Positions 9,773 through 19,436 of a stretch of 64,000 nucleotides of DNA are shown one piece after another. Origin of the DNA: Nocardia sp. BSTN01 (GTDB lineage Bacteria > Actinomycetota > Actinomycetes > Mycobacteriales > Mycobacteriaceae); the NCBI RefSeq assembly GCF_015354405.1, contig NZ_JADKYP010000002.1:310001-374000 (forward strand), given 5' to 3'. A program made the translations under genes and the position numbers. Under the pieces are notes generated by a model that saw nothing but the letters and a program-made list of their open reading frames with translations, did not search any database and was not told where the DNA came from. Numbering within the stretch: position 1 is the stretch's first letter; each line of letters begins with the position of its first letter.

Positions 9773-11236
9773 TCACTCGGCCACCACCCGCAGCGTGCGC
9801 AGCTCCGGATCGGCGGGATCGGGGACATTCATCCCGTTCTCCACTCCGGACCGCAGGTAGTCCACGACCGCGGCGTCGACCAGTTCCCCGGGCACGATCA
9901 CCGGAATCCCCGGCGGGTACGGCGTGACCTGTTCGGCGGCGATGCGGCCGATCGCCTTCTCGAACGGCACCGTCTCCTCCGGGCCGAAGAAGGCGTCTCG
10001 CGGGTTCATCACCGATTCCAGCTGCAGCTCACGCGGTGCGGGCACATGGATGTCGGCCGGGTTCGGACCGGCGCCGCGGTAGTGCACACGCCAGGCGGTC
10101 ATGGCGTCGACCAGTGCGTCGACGGTGTCGGCGTCGTCGGCCATCGACAGCGTGGCCAGGATCCGGCGATGGTCACTGTGGCCCATATCGATGCGGCGGT
10201 GCTCGCGCAGCCAGTCGGCGACCTCGAAACCCGTTGCGCCGGTATCGGATACGTCCATCAGCACCTGCATGCGATCGAGGTCGTGGGAGGCCTCCGCGCC
10301 GAGCAGTTCGTCCTCCATCACCGAGATGCCGGGAATCCGGTCGAGCGCGGTCCGGGCCCGCTCGGCCGTGTGCAGCGCGTCGGTGAGCAGCTTCTCGCCG
10401 TGCTCCACCATCTGGCGGCGCCAGCCGTCGATGGCCGCGTAGAGCAGCACGTTGGGGCTCGTCGTGGTGAGCAGTTCGGCGCACAGCTTCAACTTGTCGA
10501 CATCGACCAGATCGCCCTGGACGTGGAAGACCGAACCCTGTTCGAATCCGGCGCCCATCTTGTGCACGCTGACCACGCAGACATCGGCGCCGGCGTCCAT
10601 CGCCCAGGTCGGCAGATCGGGATGGAACGGCAGATGCGCGCCCCACGCCTCGTCGATGATCAGCGGCTTGCCACGGCGATGGCACACCTGCGCGATACCG
10701 GAGATGTCGGCGCAGGTGCCGTACGGGCTCGGGCTGACGATCAGCGCGGCCGCGGCGTCGGGATATTTCTCCCACGCTCGGTCGACCTGCTCGGGCGACG
10801 GCGGATGTGACAGGTGCCGCTGCGCGTCCCAGCGCGGCGGCACCCAGCGTGGCAGCACGCCGGAGAACACCAGCCCCGCGACGATCGACTTGTGGCTGTC
10901 GCGGCCCAGGATGAGACCGCCCTCGGCGCCGCCGGCGACGGCGAGCATCGCCGCCTTCACCGACAGCGAACTGCCGCAAGTGGAGAAGAACGCCGCGTCG
11001 GCGCCCACCGCGTCGGCCATCAACTGCTCGGCCTCGCTCAGATAGCCGCCCCGCGAGAGCCGGTCGTCGAGGCCGGGTGCGGCGAGGATGTCGACCGCCA
11101 GCGCGCCGCCGAGCACCTCGCGCACGCGCGGGTCCGCGCCCGCGCCCTGCCGATGGCCGGGCGGGGTGAAGCCGTAGCGGCCGAGTTGCCGGTATTCGGC
11201 CAATGCGTCCAGCACAGGGGCCCGTGACTGATCCAT
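9773..11236 (-). CDS. Orn/Lys/Arg decarboxylase-like PLP enzyme
   Basis: A 487-residue fold-type I PLP enzyme of the Orn/Lys/Arg decarboxylase group. N-terminal FTPPGHRQGAGADPRV and STCGSSLSVKAAML are family motifs; IIDEAWGAHLPFHP supplies the cofactor-contacting Asp/His; the PLP lysine is K226 in SVHKMGAGFEQGS. The C-terminal domain (about 390-487) includes TPYPPGIPVIVPGE, typical of the short family without a wing domain, so it is shorter than the enterobacterial inducible enzymes. Start ATG 11236 lies 41 bases after the stop of the F420 enzyme gene, so it ends a four-gene operon. Lysine, ornithine and arginine are all possible substrates. Confidence 0.92.
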   Translation of the reverse strand: MDQSRAPVLDALAEYRQLGRYGFTPPGHRQGAGADPRVREVLGGALAVDILAAPGLDDRLSRGGYLSEAEQLMADAVGADAAFFSTCGSSLSVKAAMLAVAGGAEGGLILGRDSHKSIVAGLVFSGVLPRWVPPRWDAQRHLSHPPSPEQVDRAWEKYPDAAAALIVSPSPYGTCADISGIAQVCHRRGKPLIIDEAWGAHLPFHPDLPTWAMDAGADVCVVSVHKMGAGFEQGSVFHVQGDLVDVDKLKLCAELLTTTSPNVLLYAAIDGWRRQMVEHGEKLLTDALHTAERARTALDRIPGISVMEDELLGAEASHDLDRMQVLMDVSDTGATGFEVADWLREHRRIDMGHSDHRRILATLSMADDADTVDALVDAMTAWRVHYRGAGPNPADIHVPAPRELQLESVMNPRDAFFGPEETVPFEKAIGRIAAEQVTPYPPGIPVIVPGELVDAAVVDYLRSGVENGMNVPDPADPELRTLRVVAE

Positions 11237-11277
11237 CCGTTCGCCTCTCGTGGATATCGATGGTGATCGCGTACCGC

Positions 11278-12231
11278 TCAGCGCAGTGCCGGCAGTACTT
11301 CCTTCTCGTATGCGGTGAAGAAGCCCTCCAGATCCGGCCCTATCTGGCCGACGTAGACCTCGTCGGCGCCCGCGTCCACACATGTGCGCAGCTGGTCGAT
11401 GTGGCGCTGCGGGTCCGGCCCGGCGGCGAAGTGCTGCCGCGACGCCTCGCGATCGAGCAACGACATCGCGTCCTCGAAATCGGCGGGGCGCGGCAGGGTC
11501 TGGCCCAGCTGGCCCGGCAGCAGTTCGTTGGCCCACAGCCGATGCGCGGCGTCGACACCGGACTCCTCGTCGGCCGCCCAGCTCACCTTGGTGCCCATCT
11601 GCACCGGCTTGGTGCCACCTCCGCTGTCGCGGAACAGGCCCACCAACTCGGCATCGGGCATGCTCGTGCAGTAGCCGTCGCCGATGCGCGCCGCCAATTC
11701 CGTTGCCTGCGGGCCGAATCCGGACACGTAGATCGGCACCGGCTGTTCGGGCAGGGTGTAGATCCTCGCCTCCTGCACCTCGTAGTGCTCGCCGCGGTAG
11801 GTCACCAGGTCGCCGCGATGCAGGCGGCGGATCACGTCCACGGCTTCGGCCAGCATCTGCATCCGTTCCCCCGGCGCGGGCCACGGATCGCCGAAAATGT
11901 GTTCGTTGAGCGCCTCGCCGCTGCCGACGCCGAGTACGAAGCGGCCGTCGAGCTGCACGGCCGCGGTGGCGGCGGCCTGGGCGATGATCGCGGGGTGGAT
12001 GCGCACCGTCGGGCAGGTCACGGCCGTGGTGATCGGTAGCGACGTGGCCTGGGACAACGCGCCGATCGTGCCCCAGACGAACGGACTGTGACCCTGGGCG
12101 TCGTTCCAGGGATGAAAGTGATCGGAAATCCACAGCCGCTCGAAACCGGCTTGCTCCGCGCGCTGGGCCTGCTCGACGAGTTCCTTCGGCCCGAATTGTT
12201 CGCTGGCGAGAAAATATCCGATGGCTGCCAT
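11278..12231 (-). CDS. F420-dependent LLM-class oxidoreductase (TIGR03557 type)
   Basis: A 317-residue luciferase-like TIM-barrel oxidoreductase. The start region IGYFLASEQFGPKELVEQA and the segment LWISDHFHPWNDAQGHSPFVW match the F420-binding subfamily that includes F420-dependent glucose-6-phosphate dehydrogenase relatives. Further motifs are VRIHPAIIAQAAAT, GVGSGEALNEHIFG and PVPIYVSGFGPQA. The ATG at 12231 is preferred because it begins directly at MAAIGYF; a longer version would add 16 non-family residues. It lies 54 bases downstream of the enolase-superfamily gene. It probably transfers hydride between coenzyme F420 and an alcohol, aldehyde or unsaturated substrate; the substrate is unknown. 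Confidence 0.9.
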   Translation of the reverse strand: MAAIGYFLASEQFGPKELVEQAQRAEQAGFERLWISDHFHPWNDAQGHSPFVWGTIGALSQATSLPITTAVTCPTVRIHPAIIAQAAATAAVQLDGRFVLGVGSGEALNEHIFGDPWPAPGERMQMLAEAVDVIRRLHRGDLVTYRGEHYEVQEARIYTLPEQPVPIYVSGFGPQATELAARIGDGYCTSMPDAELVGLFRDSGGGTKPVQMGTKVSWAADEESGVDAAHRLWANELLPGQLGQTLPRPADFEDAMSLLDREASRQHFAAGPDPQRHIDQLRTCVDAGADEVYVGQIGPDLEGFFTAYEKEVLPALR

Positions 12232-12285
12232 ATCCGGCGGATACCCAGCAACCGCGGCGGTATTCGGCCGCCCGCGCACACCATC

Positions 12286-13389
12286 TCACCGGTGACCGGC
12301 ACCCTCGACCGAATATTTTCCGGCCGAGTCGGCGAGCCGCATACCGTGCCCGGCGCCCCGGCCGGTCGCGAGCGCCCCGTCGCGGACGCCGGGCACACCG
12401 TCGGCCAGCAGTGGTTCCAGGCGGCTGTGGTCGATGAACCATTCCACGTGGCGCAGATGGGCGAACGAGGACACGATCGGCGCGTGCAGCGCGGGCGCGC
12501 AGTGAGCGGAAATGTCGAGCCCGTGCGCCGCGGCGAGCGCGGCGCATTCCAGGAAGCCGCTGTAGCCGCCGCAGCGGGTCACGTCCAGTTGCAGGCAGTC
12601 CACCGAGCCGATCAGCGTGGCCGCGTCGTAGTGGCGGTAGACGTATTCGCCGGCGGTCACGTCGCAGCGCAGCGCCGCGCGCAGCAGGGCCAGACCGGGC
12701 GGATCGTCGCTGGTGACGGGCTCTTCGAACCAGATCACGCCGTGCCGGTCCAGTTCCGCGCCCACCCGGCGGGCCAGGGCGGTGGAGTAGGCGCCGTTCG
12801 CGTCGACCATCAGGCGGGCACGGTCGCCGAGCAGACCGTTCGCGAAGGACACCCGCTCGAGATCGCGATCGGTCCGCTCGCCGCGGTCCTCGCCGATCTT
12901 GATCTTGACGCATCGGCATCCCGCCGACAGCCAGCCGTCGATCTGCTCGCCCAGCTCGTCGTCGGTGAGAGTGGTGAAACCCCCCGAACCGTAGACCGGT
13001 GTGGCCGGACGCGCGGCACCGAACAGCCGGCTCAGCGGCATGTCGAGCAGGCGGGCCTTCAGATCCCATAGGGCGATATCGACGGCACTGAGCGCATGGG
13101 CGACGACCGCGGCCGTGCCCAGATTGCGGCAGGCACGCTGCATCCGGATCCGGCAGTCGCCGATATCGAACGGCGAACGCCCGGCCAGGACCGGCGCGAG
13201 CACATCGCGCACGATCGCGGCGGTGGCGCCGCCGCTGTAGGTCCACCCCAGCCCGGTCCGCCCGCCCGCGTCGATTTCGACGGTCACCGCAGTGGTCGCC
13301 TCCCACTGCAGGGTGCCGTCGGCTTCCGGCTCCGGCGTCGGGAAGCGATAGACCCCCACCCGAACCGGCTCGTCGATGGTCGCCGTCAC
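12286..13389 (-). CDS. Enolase-superfamily enzyme (mandelate racemase/MLE type)
   Basis: A 367-residue two-domain enzyme: N-terminal capping domain, then a TIM barrel. Catalytic features are K-x-K in CVKIKIGED (about residue 165), metal ligands Asp in MVDANGAY and Glu in WFEEPVTSDD, a third acid in TAGEYVYRH, and His in DISAHCAPALHAP. Members abstract a proton alpha to a carboxylate and act as racemases, dehydratases or cycloisomerases of acid sugars or muconates. The GTG start at 13389 overlaps the stop of the upstream dehydrogenase by 4 bases (GTGA), showing translational coupling. Next to a 2-hydroxyacid-type dehydrogenase it is most easily read as part of hydroxyacid or sugar-acid catabolism. 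Confidence 0.9.
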   Translation of the reverse strand: MTATIDEPVRVGVYRFPTPEPEADGTLQWEATTAVTVEIDAGGRTGLGWTYSGGATAAIVRDVLAPVLAGRSPFDIGDCRIRMQRACRNLGTAAVVAHALSAVDIALWDLKARLLDMPLSRLFGAARPATPVYGSGGFTTLTDDELGEQIDGWLSAGCRCVKIKIGEDRGERTDRDLERVSFANGLLGDRARLMVDANGAYSTALARRVGAELDRHGVIWFEEPVTSDDPPGLALLRAALRCDVTAGEYVYRHYDAATLIGSVDCLQLDVTRCGGYSGFLECAALAAAHGLDISAHCAPALHAPIVSSFAHLRHVEWFIDHSRLEPLLADGVPGVRDGALATGRGAGHGMRLADSAGKYSVEGAGHR

Positions 13390-16304
13390 TTCCGGTCCTT
13401 CGCCGCCAGTGCTTCGGCCAGCAGCTCGACCGCGTGGCGGGGGTCGGCGTCCGGTTGCAGCTGTCTGATCTGGGTGCGGCAGCTGAACCCGTCGGCGAGC
13501 ACCACGGTCCCCGGATCGCGCTCGCGCACGGCCGGCATCAGCTTGTCCTCCGCGCAGGCCACCGAGACGTCGTAGTGGCCGCGTTCGAAGCCGAAATTGC
13601 CTGCCAGACCGCAACATCCGGCATCGAGGACCTCGACGTCGGCGCCGGTCGCCGTCAGCAGTTCCCGATCGGTGTCGTAGTGCATGATCGCGTGGTGGTG
13701 GCAGTGCGGCTGCACCATCGCGGCGGTGTCGACGTGTGGCGGCTTCCAGTCCGGCGCCCGCTCGGCCAGCAGTTCGGCCAGGGTGTAGGTCTGTTTCGAC
13801 AGTCGCTCGGCATCCTGGTCGCCGTAGAGCAGTTCGGGCAGATCGGCCCGGAACACGGCCGCGCAGCTGGGCTCGAGCACGACGATCGGTGTGCTGTCGC
13901 GCAATTGGGGCGCCAGCACCCGCAACGTGCGGCGCAGCACCCGTTTGGCGGTGGGCAGCTGCCCGGTCGAAATCCAGGTCAGACCGCAGCAGGCCGTGCG
14001 CTCGGGCACGATCACGGAGAAGCCCGCGGCCTCCAGCACCGTCACCGCGGCGTCGGCTATTCCCGGTTCGAAATTGTTGGTGAAGGTGTCGGGCCACAGC
14101 AGCACGGTGCCGCGCTCGCCCGTCGTGGAGCTCGTGTGATTGCGGAATGTCCGGGTGAACCGAGTGCGGGCGAAGCGCGGCATCTCGCGTTGCCGCGCGA
14201 TGCCGCCCGCGGCCGAGACCAGGCGCCGCAGGCCGGGGGCGTGGGTCACCGCGTTGGCGAGCGGGGCCACCGAAGTACCCAGCCGGGCCCACAGCGGAAT
14301 CCAGCCCATCGAATAGTGGGCCATCGGCCGGACCCGGTGTTCGTAGTGGTGGGACAGGAATTCGGCCTTGTAGGTGGCCATGTCCACGTCGACCGGGCAG
14401 TCGCTGCGACATCCCTTGCAGGCCAGGCACAGATCCAGCGCGTCGCGGACCTCTGTCGACCGCCAGCCGTCGGTGATCGCCTCACCCTGCAGCATTTCGA
14501 ACAACAGCCGGGCCCGGCCACGGGTGGAATGCTCCTCCTCGCGCGTGGCCCGGTAGCTGGGACACATCACCCCGCTGCTCTCGCCGCGGCACTTGCCGAC
14601 ACCCACACAACGTCCGGCCGCCTCGCTGAATCGGTGGTCGTCGTCGGGAAAGGCGAAGTGCGTCACCGGTTCCCACGGTCGGTAGGCGCTGCCCTGGCGC
14701 AGATCCGAATCCAGCCGGTGTGGTTCGACGATTTTGCCCGGATTCATCCGATTGCGCGGGTCGAACAGCGCTTTGACCTCGCCGAAAGCGCGAACTACCT
14801 TGTCGCCGAACATGATCGGCAACAGTTCCGCGCGCGACTGGCCGTCGCCGTGCTCACCGGACAGCGACCCGCCGTAGCTGCTCACCAGGCGCGCGGCACG
14901 TTCGACGAAGCGCCGGTAGTGCGCGATGCCGTCCGCGGTGCGCAGGTCGAACGGGATGCGGGTATGCACGCAGCCGTGACCGAAATGCCCGTAGAGCGAA
15001 CTGGATTCGTAGCCGAATTCGTCGAGCAGGGCGTCGAAGTCACGCAGGTAGTCGCCGAGCCGCTCGGGCGGGACCGCGGCGTCCTCCCAGCCCTCGTGCG
15101 TTTCCGGGCCGTCGGGCGGATAGGCGGTGGCGCCCAATCCGGCCTCGCGGGCGGCCCACACCTCGGCCTCCCGGTCGGGATCGTCGAGGATGGTGGAACT
15201 CGCCCCGGTGGCGCGTTCGAGGTCGGCGATCATCTTCTTCGCCCGCGCGTCGGCCTCCTTCTGGTCGTCGCCGTCGAATTGCACCATCAGCCAGGCCTTC
15301 CCGTCGGGCAGCTGCGAGATGGCCTTCGCCGCCAGGTGCTGGCTGTGCTCGAGTTGGATCAGACGATGGTCCAGGCCCTCGAGCGCGGCCGGGTCGTGCG
15401 GCAGGATCCGGGAGACCGCGTCGGCGGCGTGATAGACGTCGGGGAAGCCGAGGACGACCATCGCCTTCGCGGCGGGCACCCGCACCAGCTCGATCTCCGC
15501 CCGCAGGACGGTCACCAGGGTGCTCTCACTGCCGACCAGGAACTTCGCGATATCGAATCCACGCTCCGGCAGCAGCGCATCGAGGTTGTAACCGGAGACG
15601 CGGCGGGGAATGTCGGGATAGGCAGCACGGATGTCGTCGGCGTAGCGGTCCCGGATCTCGCGCAGACGGCGGACCAGTTCGTCGGCCTCCGGATTCGCGC
15701 CCGGGATCGGATCCTCGGCACCCACCCAGGCGCGCAGCCCGTCGTAGGTGAGGATCTCGAGCCGGCGCACCGAATCGACCATCTTGCCGTAGGCCTGCGC
15801 GGTGGCACCGCACGAGTTGTTGCCGATCATCCCGCCGATCGTGCAGCTGACATGGGTCGAGGGCTTGGGCCCGACCATCAGCCCGGACGACTTCAGCTGC
15901 TGATTGAGCGGGTCGAGCGCGATGCCGGGTTCGACCACGGCCGTGCGGGTTTCGGCGTCGACGGCGAGCAGCCGGTGGCAGTATTTGGTCCAGTCGAGGA
16001 CGACCGCGGTATTACAACTCTGCCCGGCGAGGCTGGTGCCGCCACCGCGTGAGAGCAACGGGACGTCGTGGTCGCGGCAGATGCCGACCGCCGTCGCGGC
16101 GGCTTCCGGTGTGCGCGGAACGACCACCCCCAGGGGCAGCGCGCGATAGTTCGAGGCGTCGGTGGAATAGGTGGCGCGAGTTCCCGAATCGAAACGGACC
16201 TCCCCGTCGACCGCCTCCTTCAGTGCGGTCTCGAGCGCCTGCAGCGGCCATCGGTCTCGATTCGAGCCGCGGTGCGGGCGGGTCGCGCGATCGGAAATCG
16301 TCAT
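13386..16304 (-). CDS. FAD/Fe-S 2-hydroxyacid dehydrogenase (YdiJ-like)
   Basis: A 972-residue fusion of an FAD-linked oxidase and an Fe-S/CCG electron-transfer unit, as in E. coli YdiJ and D-lactate/D-2-hydroxyglutarate dehydrogenases. PCMH-type FAD motifs are PLLSRGGGTSLAGQ and GGMIGNNSCGA (about residues 85-165). The central region carries CVGVGKCRGESSGVMCPSYR; two 4Fe-4S-type motifs follow, including CLACKGCRSDCPVDVDM (about 625). Two CCG repeats are near the end: CCGLTWISTGQ and CCGLAGNFGFERG. It is membrane-associated by family but no membrane span is seen. The start ATG 16304 follows AGGGG, 6 bases upstream on this strand. It heads the operon with the enolase-type, F420 and PLP enzymes. 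Confidence 0.93.
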   Translation of the reverse strand: MTISDRATRPHRGSNRDRWPLQALETALKEAVDGEVRFDSGTRATYSTDASNYRALPLGVVVPRTPEAAATAVGICRDHDVPLLSRGGGTSLAGQSCNTAVVLDWTKYCHRLLAVDAETRTAVVEPGIALDPLNQQLKSSGLMVGPKPSTHVSCTIGGMIGNNSCGATAQAYGKMVDSVRRLEILTYDGLRAWVGAEDPIPGANPEADELVRRLREIRDRYADDIRAAYPDIPRRVSGYNLDALLPERGFDIAKFLVGSESTLVTVLRAEIELVRVPAAKAMVVLGFPDVYHAADAVSRILPHDPAALEGLDHRLIQLEHSQHLAAKAISQLPDGKAWLMVQFDGDDQKEADARAKKMIADLERATGASSTILDDPDREAEVWAAREAGLGATAYPPDGPETHEGWEDAAVPPERLGDYLRDFDALLDEFGYESSSLYGHFGHGCVHTRIPFDLRTADGIAHYRRFVERAARLVSSYGGSLSGEHGDGQSRAELLPIMFGDKVVRAFGEVKALFDPRNRMNPGKIVEPHRLDSDLRQGSAYRPWEPVTHFAFPDDDHRFSEAAGRCVGVGKCRGESSGVMCPSYRATREEEHSTRGRARLLFEMLQGEAITDGWRSTEVRDALDLCLACKGCRSDCPVDVDMATYKAEFLSHHYEHRVRPMAHYSMGWIPLWARLGTSVAPLANAVTHAPGLRRLVSAAGGIARQREMPRFARTRFTRTFRNHTSSTTGERGTVLLWPDTFTNNFEPGIADAAVTVLEAAGFSVIVPERTACCGLTWISTGQLPTAKRVLRRTLRVLAPQLRDSTPIVVLEPSCAAVFRADLPELLYGDQDAERLSKQTYTLAELLAERAPDWKPPHVDTAAMVQPHCHHHAIMHYDTDRELLTATGADVEVLDAGCCGLAGNFGFERGHYDVSVACAEDKLMPAVRERDPGTVVLADGFSCRTQIRQLQPDADPRHAVELLAEALAAKDRK

Positions 16305-16534
16305 TCGTGCACCCCTGTCGTGATCGGCCGGATTACCGGGCGGCCGCACCTCGCCAGCGGGCGGCCGGACACCGCGCGAATACCCGGTCACCCGCAGGTC
16401 ACACCCGCCGAATCGGACACGATGCCGGGCGATCCGCCGCCGCATAACACCGCGCGTCCCGGGTACGCGGCAGATGCGACGCCCGCGCGATATGCCCTCG
16501 GGCGCCGGACAACCGCGCGAGGAGAGGAGACCGA

Positions 16535-17515
16535 GTGAGCGCACAGTCACCGGTAGTGGTGGTCACCGGAGCCAGCGCCGGAATCGGGCGCGCCGCCGCA
16601 CGGCGCTTCGCCGCCGACGGGGCGCGCGTGGCGCTGCTGGCCCGCGGGCGGGCCGGACTGGACGCCGCGGCGAAGGACGTCGAGCAGGCCGGTGGTGAGG
16701 CACTGCCGATTCCGACCGACGTCGCCGACCATGACGCCGTCGAGGCGGCCGCCGACCGCGTCGAGCAACAGTGGGGTCCGATCGACGTCTGGGTGAATTC
16801 GGCGTTCACCTCGGTTTTCGCGCCCTTCACCGAGATCGAGCCGGAGGAGTTCCGCCGCGTCACGGAGGTGACCTACCTCGGGTCGGTGCACGGGGTGATG
16901 GTGGCGCTGGGCCGGATGCGCCCGCGCAAGCGGGGCACCATCGTGCAGGTCGGATCGGCGCTCGGCGAACGCGCGATCCCGCTGCAATCGGCCTACTGCG
17001 GCGCCAAGCACGCGGTCAACGGATTCCTCGAGGCGGTGCGGGTGGAGTTGATGCACGAGCGCAGCGGCGTGCACGTGACGATCGTGCAGGCACCGGCGGT
17101 CAACACACCCCAATTCTCGTGGGTACGTTCGCGTTTGCCGAAGAAGCCGCAGCCGGTGCCGCCGATCTACCAGCCCGAGGTGGTGGCCGACACCATCGCC
17201 TTCGCCGCCGAGCATCCCGAACGCAAGCAGTACTGGGTCGGCGCGAGCACGGTCGGCACCGTCGTCGCGCAGCGGCTCGCGCCCGCGGTGCTGGATCGCT
17301 ATCTGGCACGCACCGGCTACGACTCGCAGCAGACCGACGCCGAGGAGACCGGCCGGCCGGACAACCTGTGGCGCCCGCTCGACGACGAACACGGCCACGA
17401 TTTCGGCGCCCACGGTGACTTCGACGGCCGGGCGCACCGGCACAGTCCGCAGGCGTGGATGTCGCGCTGCGTCGAATCGGTGGCCGGTTCGGTCGCCCGG
17501 ATGGCCCGGCACTGA
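16535..17515 (+). CDS. SDR-family oxidoreductase with C-terminal extension
   Basis: A 326-residue short-chain dehydrogenase. The nucleotide-binding TGASAGIGRAAARRF is at residues 11-25, NSAF replaces the usual N-N/A-G element, and the catalytic pair is Tyr and Lys in YCGAKHAVNGFLEA (about residue 155). About 90 residues follow the normal SDR core (from AEHPERKQYW onwards), ending with a His/Asp-rich segment. GTG 16535 is supported by GGAGAGGAG 6-14 bases upstream. It lies 114 bases before a TPP enzyme gene on the same strand, and I have the impression such SDR/TPP pairs recur in actinobacteria, so a joint role in 2-oxoacid metabolism is possible but unproven. Confidence 0.9.
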   Translation: MSAQSPVVVVTGASAGIGRAAARRFAADGARVALLARGRAGLDAAAKDVEQAGGEALPIPTDVADHDAVEAAADRVEQQWGPIDVWVNSAFTSVFAPFTEIEPEEFRRVTEVTYLGSVHGVMVALGRMRPRKRGTIVQVGSALGERAIPLQSAYCGAKHAVNGFLEAVRVELMHERSGVHVTIVQAPAVNTPQFSWVRSRLPKKPQPVPPIYQPEVVADTIAFAAEHPERKQYWVGASTVGTVVAQRLAPAVLDRYLARTGYDSQQTDAEETGRPDNLWRPLDDEHGHDFGAHGDFDGRAHRHSPQAWMSRCVESVAGSVARMARH

Positions 17516-17629
17516 CCCACCATCGGCCCCGCCGGCCGCGGTTGAGCACCGCGACCGCGGGTACCCGCCCGGCGACCAGGGGCACGCAGCGCATCCCCGC
17601 GGGCTCGACACGGAGAGGACAGGACAGAT

Positions 17630-19435
17630 ATGGCACAACAGGTTGCTGACTACGTCGTGGCCCGGCTCAACGAGTGGGGCGTGAAACAGGTTTTCGCCTA
17701 TCCCGGCGACGGAATCAACGGTCTCGTCGCCGCTTTCGGCCGCACCGACGACCGGCCGACATTCGTCCAGGCCCGGCACGAGGAGATGGCGGCGTTCTCG
17801 GCCACCGGCTACGCGAAATTCAGCGGGCACGTCGGTGTGTGCATGGCCACCTCCGGTCCCGGGGCGATCCATCTGCTCAACGGCCTCTACGACGCCAAAC
17901 TCGACCACGTCCCGGTGGTGGCGATCATCGGCCAGACCGCGCGCAGCGCGATGGGCGGCAGCTATCAGCAGGAGGTCGACCTGCAGAGCCTGTACAAGGA
18001 CGTGGCCTCCGAATATCTCGTCGAGGTCAACGTCGCCGAACAGCTCCCCAACGCCCTCGACCGTGCCTTCCGCACGGCCTGGACCCGGCGCGCACCCACC
18101 GCGGTGATCATTCCGGCGGACCTGCAGGAGGAGACCTACGAGCCGCCGCAGCACGAATTCAAACAGGTGCCGTCGAGCCCGCCCGCCGAGATGCATTCGG
18201 TGGTCGTTCCGGCGCGCGCGGAGATCGAGCGCGCCGCGGAGGTGATCGGCGCCGGTTCCAAAGTGGCGATCCTGGTCGGCCAGGGCGCCCGCTCGGCCGC
18301 GCGCGAGGTGACCGAGCTCGCCGAGATCACCGGCGGCGGCGTCGCCAAGGCGCTGCTCGGCAAGGATGTGCTGCCCGACGATCTGCCGTTCGTGACGGGC
18401 CCGATCGGGTTGCTCGGCACCCGCCCGAGCTATGAGCTGATGCGTGATTGCGACACTCTGGTCATCGTCGGCTCGAACTTCCCCTACAGCCAGTTCCTGC
18501 CGCCGCTGGATCAGGCCCGCGCCGTGCAGATCGATATCGACGGCACCATGATCGGGATGCGGTATCCGACCGAGGTGAATCTCGTCGGTGACGCGAAAGC
18601 CACACTGGCCGAGATCATTCCGCTGTTGAAGCCGGTGAGCGACCGGTCCTGGCGGGAGACGATCGAGTCGAATGTGTCGCGCTGGTGGGAGACCGTCGAA
18701 CGCCAGTCGACGCTGGACGCGAAACCCGTCAATCCGATGCGGGTGGTCTGGGAACTGTCGCAGCAGATTCCGGACAATGCCATCGTCACCGCCGATTCCG
18801 GTTCCTCCACCAACTGGTACGCGCGCTGCTTGAAATTCCACGGCAGCATGCGTGGCTCGCTGTCGGGCACGCTGGCCACCATGGGACCCGGTGTGCCGTA
18901 CGCGATCGGCGCGAAATTCGCCCACCCGGATCGCCCGGTGATCGCCCTCGTCGGCGACGGCGCGATGCAGATGAACGGTTTGGCCGAACTGATCACCATC
19001 GCCCGCTACACCGAGCAGTGGAGCGATAAGCGACTGGTGGTGTGCGTCTTCCACAACAACGACCTCAACCAGGTGACCTGGGAGCTGCGGTCCATGGGCG
19101 GTTCGCCCAAATTCGAGGATTCGCAGTCACTTCCGGACATTTCGTACGCGGACGCGGCGCGCTGCTTCGGCCTCGCCGCGATCGAGGTCGACGATCCGGA
19201 GCAGTTGGCCGGGGCCTGGGAACGGGCGCTGAGCGCGGATCGCCCGACCCTGCTGGACGTACGCTGCGATCCCGAGGTTCCGCCGATCCCACCGCACGCC
19301 ACCTGGGATCAGATGAAGGCGACCGCGGAGGCCGTGCTGCGCGGCGACCCGAACGCCTGGCATCTGGTCACTCAGGGCATGAAGACCAAGGCACAGGAGT
19401 TCCTGCCCGGGCGCCGTTCGGGCGACGGCGAATAA
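17630..19435 (+). CDS. Thiamine-diphosphate enzyme (pyruvate oxidase/ALS-like)
   Basis: A 601-residue three-domain TPP enzyme. The N-terminal pyrimidine-binding domain has YPGDGINGL and the catalytic Glu in ARHEEMAAF; the middle domain has GQGARSAAREV; the C-terminal domain has VGDGAMQMNGLAELITIARYT ending in FHNNDLNQVT, the G-D-G...N-N cofactor motif. The overall pattern is closest to pyruvate oxidase/PoxB and stand-alone acetolactate-synthase-like proteins that decarboxylate a 2-oxoacid. No membrane-binding C-terminal amphipathic helix is evident, and no small ALS subunit is nearby. The ATG at 17630 is preceded by GGAGAGGACAGGAC. The substrate is uncertain. Confidence 0.92.
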   Translation: MAQQVADYVVARLNEWGVKQVFAYPGDGINGLVAAFGRTDDRPTFVQARHEEMAAFSATGYAKFSGHVGVCMATSGPGAIHLLNGLYDAKLDHVPVVAIIGQTARSAMGGSYQQEVDLQSLYKDVASEYLVEVNVAEQLPNALDRAFRTAWTRRAPTAVIIPADLQEETYEPPQHEFKQVPSSPPAEMHSVVVPARAEIERAAEVIGAGSKVAILVGQGARSAAREVTELAEITGGGVAKALLGKDVLPDDLPFVTGPIGLLGTRPSYELMRDCDTLVIVGSNFPYSQFLPPLDQARAVQIDIDGTMIGMRYPTEVNLVGDAKATLAEIIPLLKPVSDRSWRETIESNVSRWWETVERQSTLDAKPVNPMRVVWELSQQIPDNAIVTADSGSSTNWYARCLKFHGSMRGSLSGTLATMGPGVPYAIGAKFAHPDRPVIALVGDGAMQMNGLAELITIARYTEQWSDKRLVVCVFHNNDLNQVTWELRSMGGSPKFEDSQSLPDISYADAARCFGLAAIEVDDPEQLAGAWERALSADRPTLLDVRCDPEVPPIPPHATWDQMKATAEAVLRGDPNAWHLVTQGMKTKAQEFLPGRRSGDGE

Positions 19436-19436
19436 A

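Noticed and set aside
9773-13306. One 1177-codon frame on the - strand as a single giant protein
   Set aside because: Only the part from 11236 down to 9773 shows family motifs (PLP decarboxylase); the upstream part is out of frame with the F420 and enolase-type genes that occupy it.
13434-16052. Long open frame (872 codons) on the + strand
   Set aside because: It is antisense to the FAD/Fe-S dehydrogenase, whose motifs are unmistakable; GC-rich third positions keep the opposite strand open. The product is His/Arg/Gly-rich without domains.
16547-19054. Long open frame (835 codons) on the - strand
   Set aside because: It lies across the SDR and TPP enzyme genes and the gap between them; the composition is that of an antisense shadow and it has no recognisable domain.
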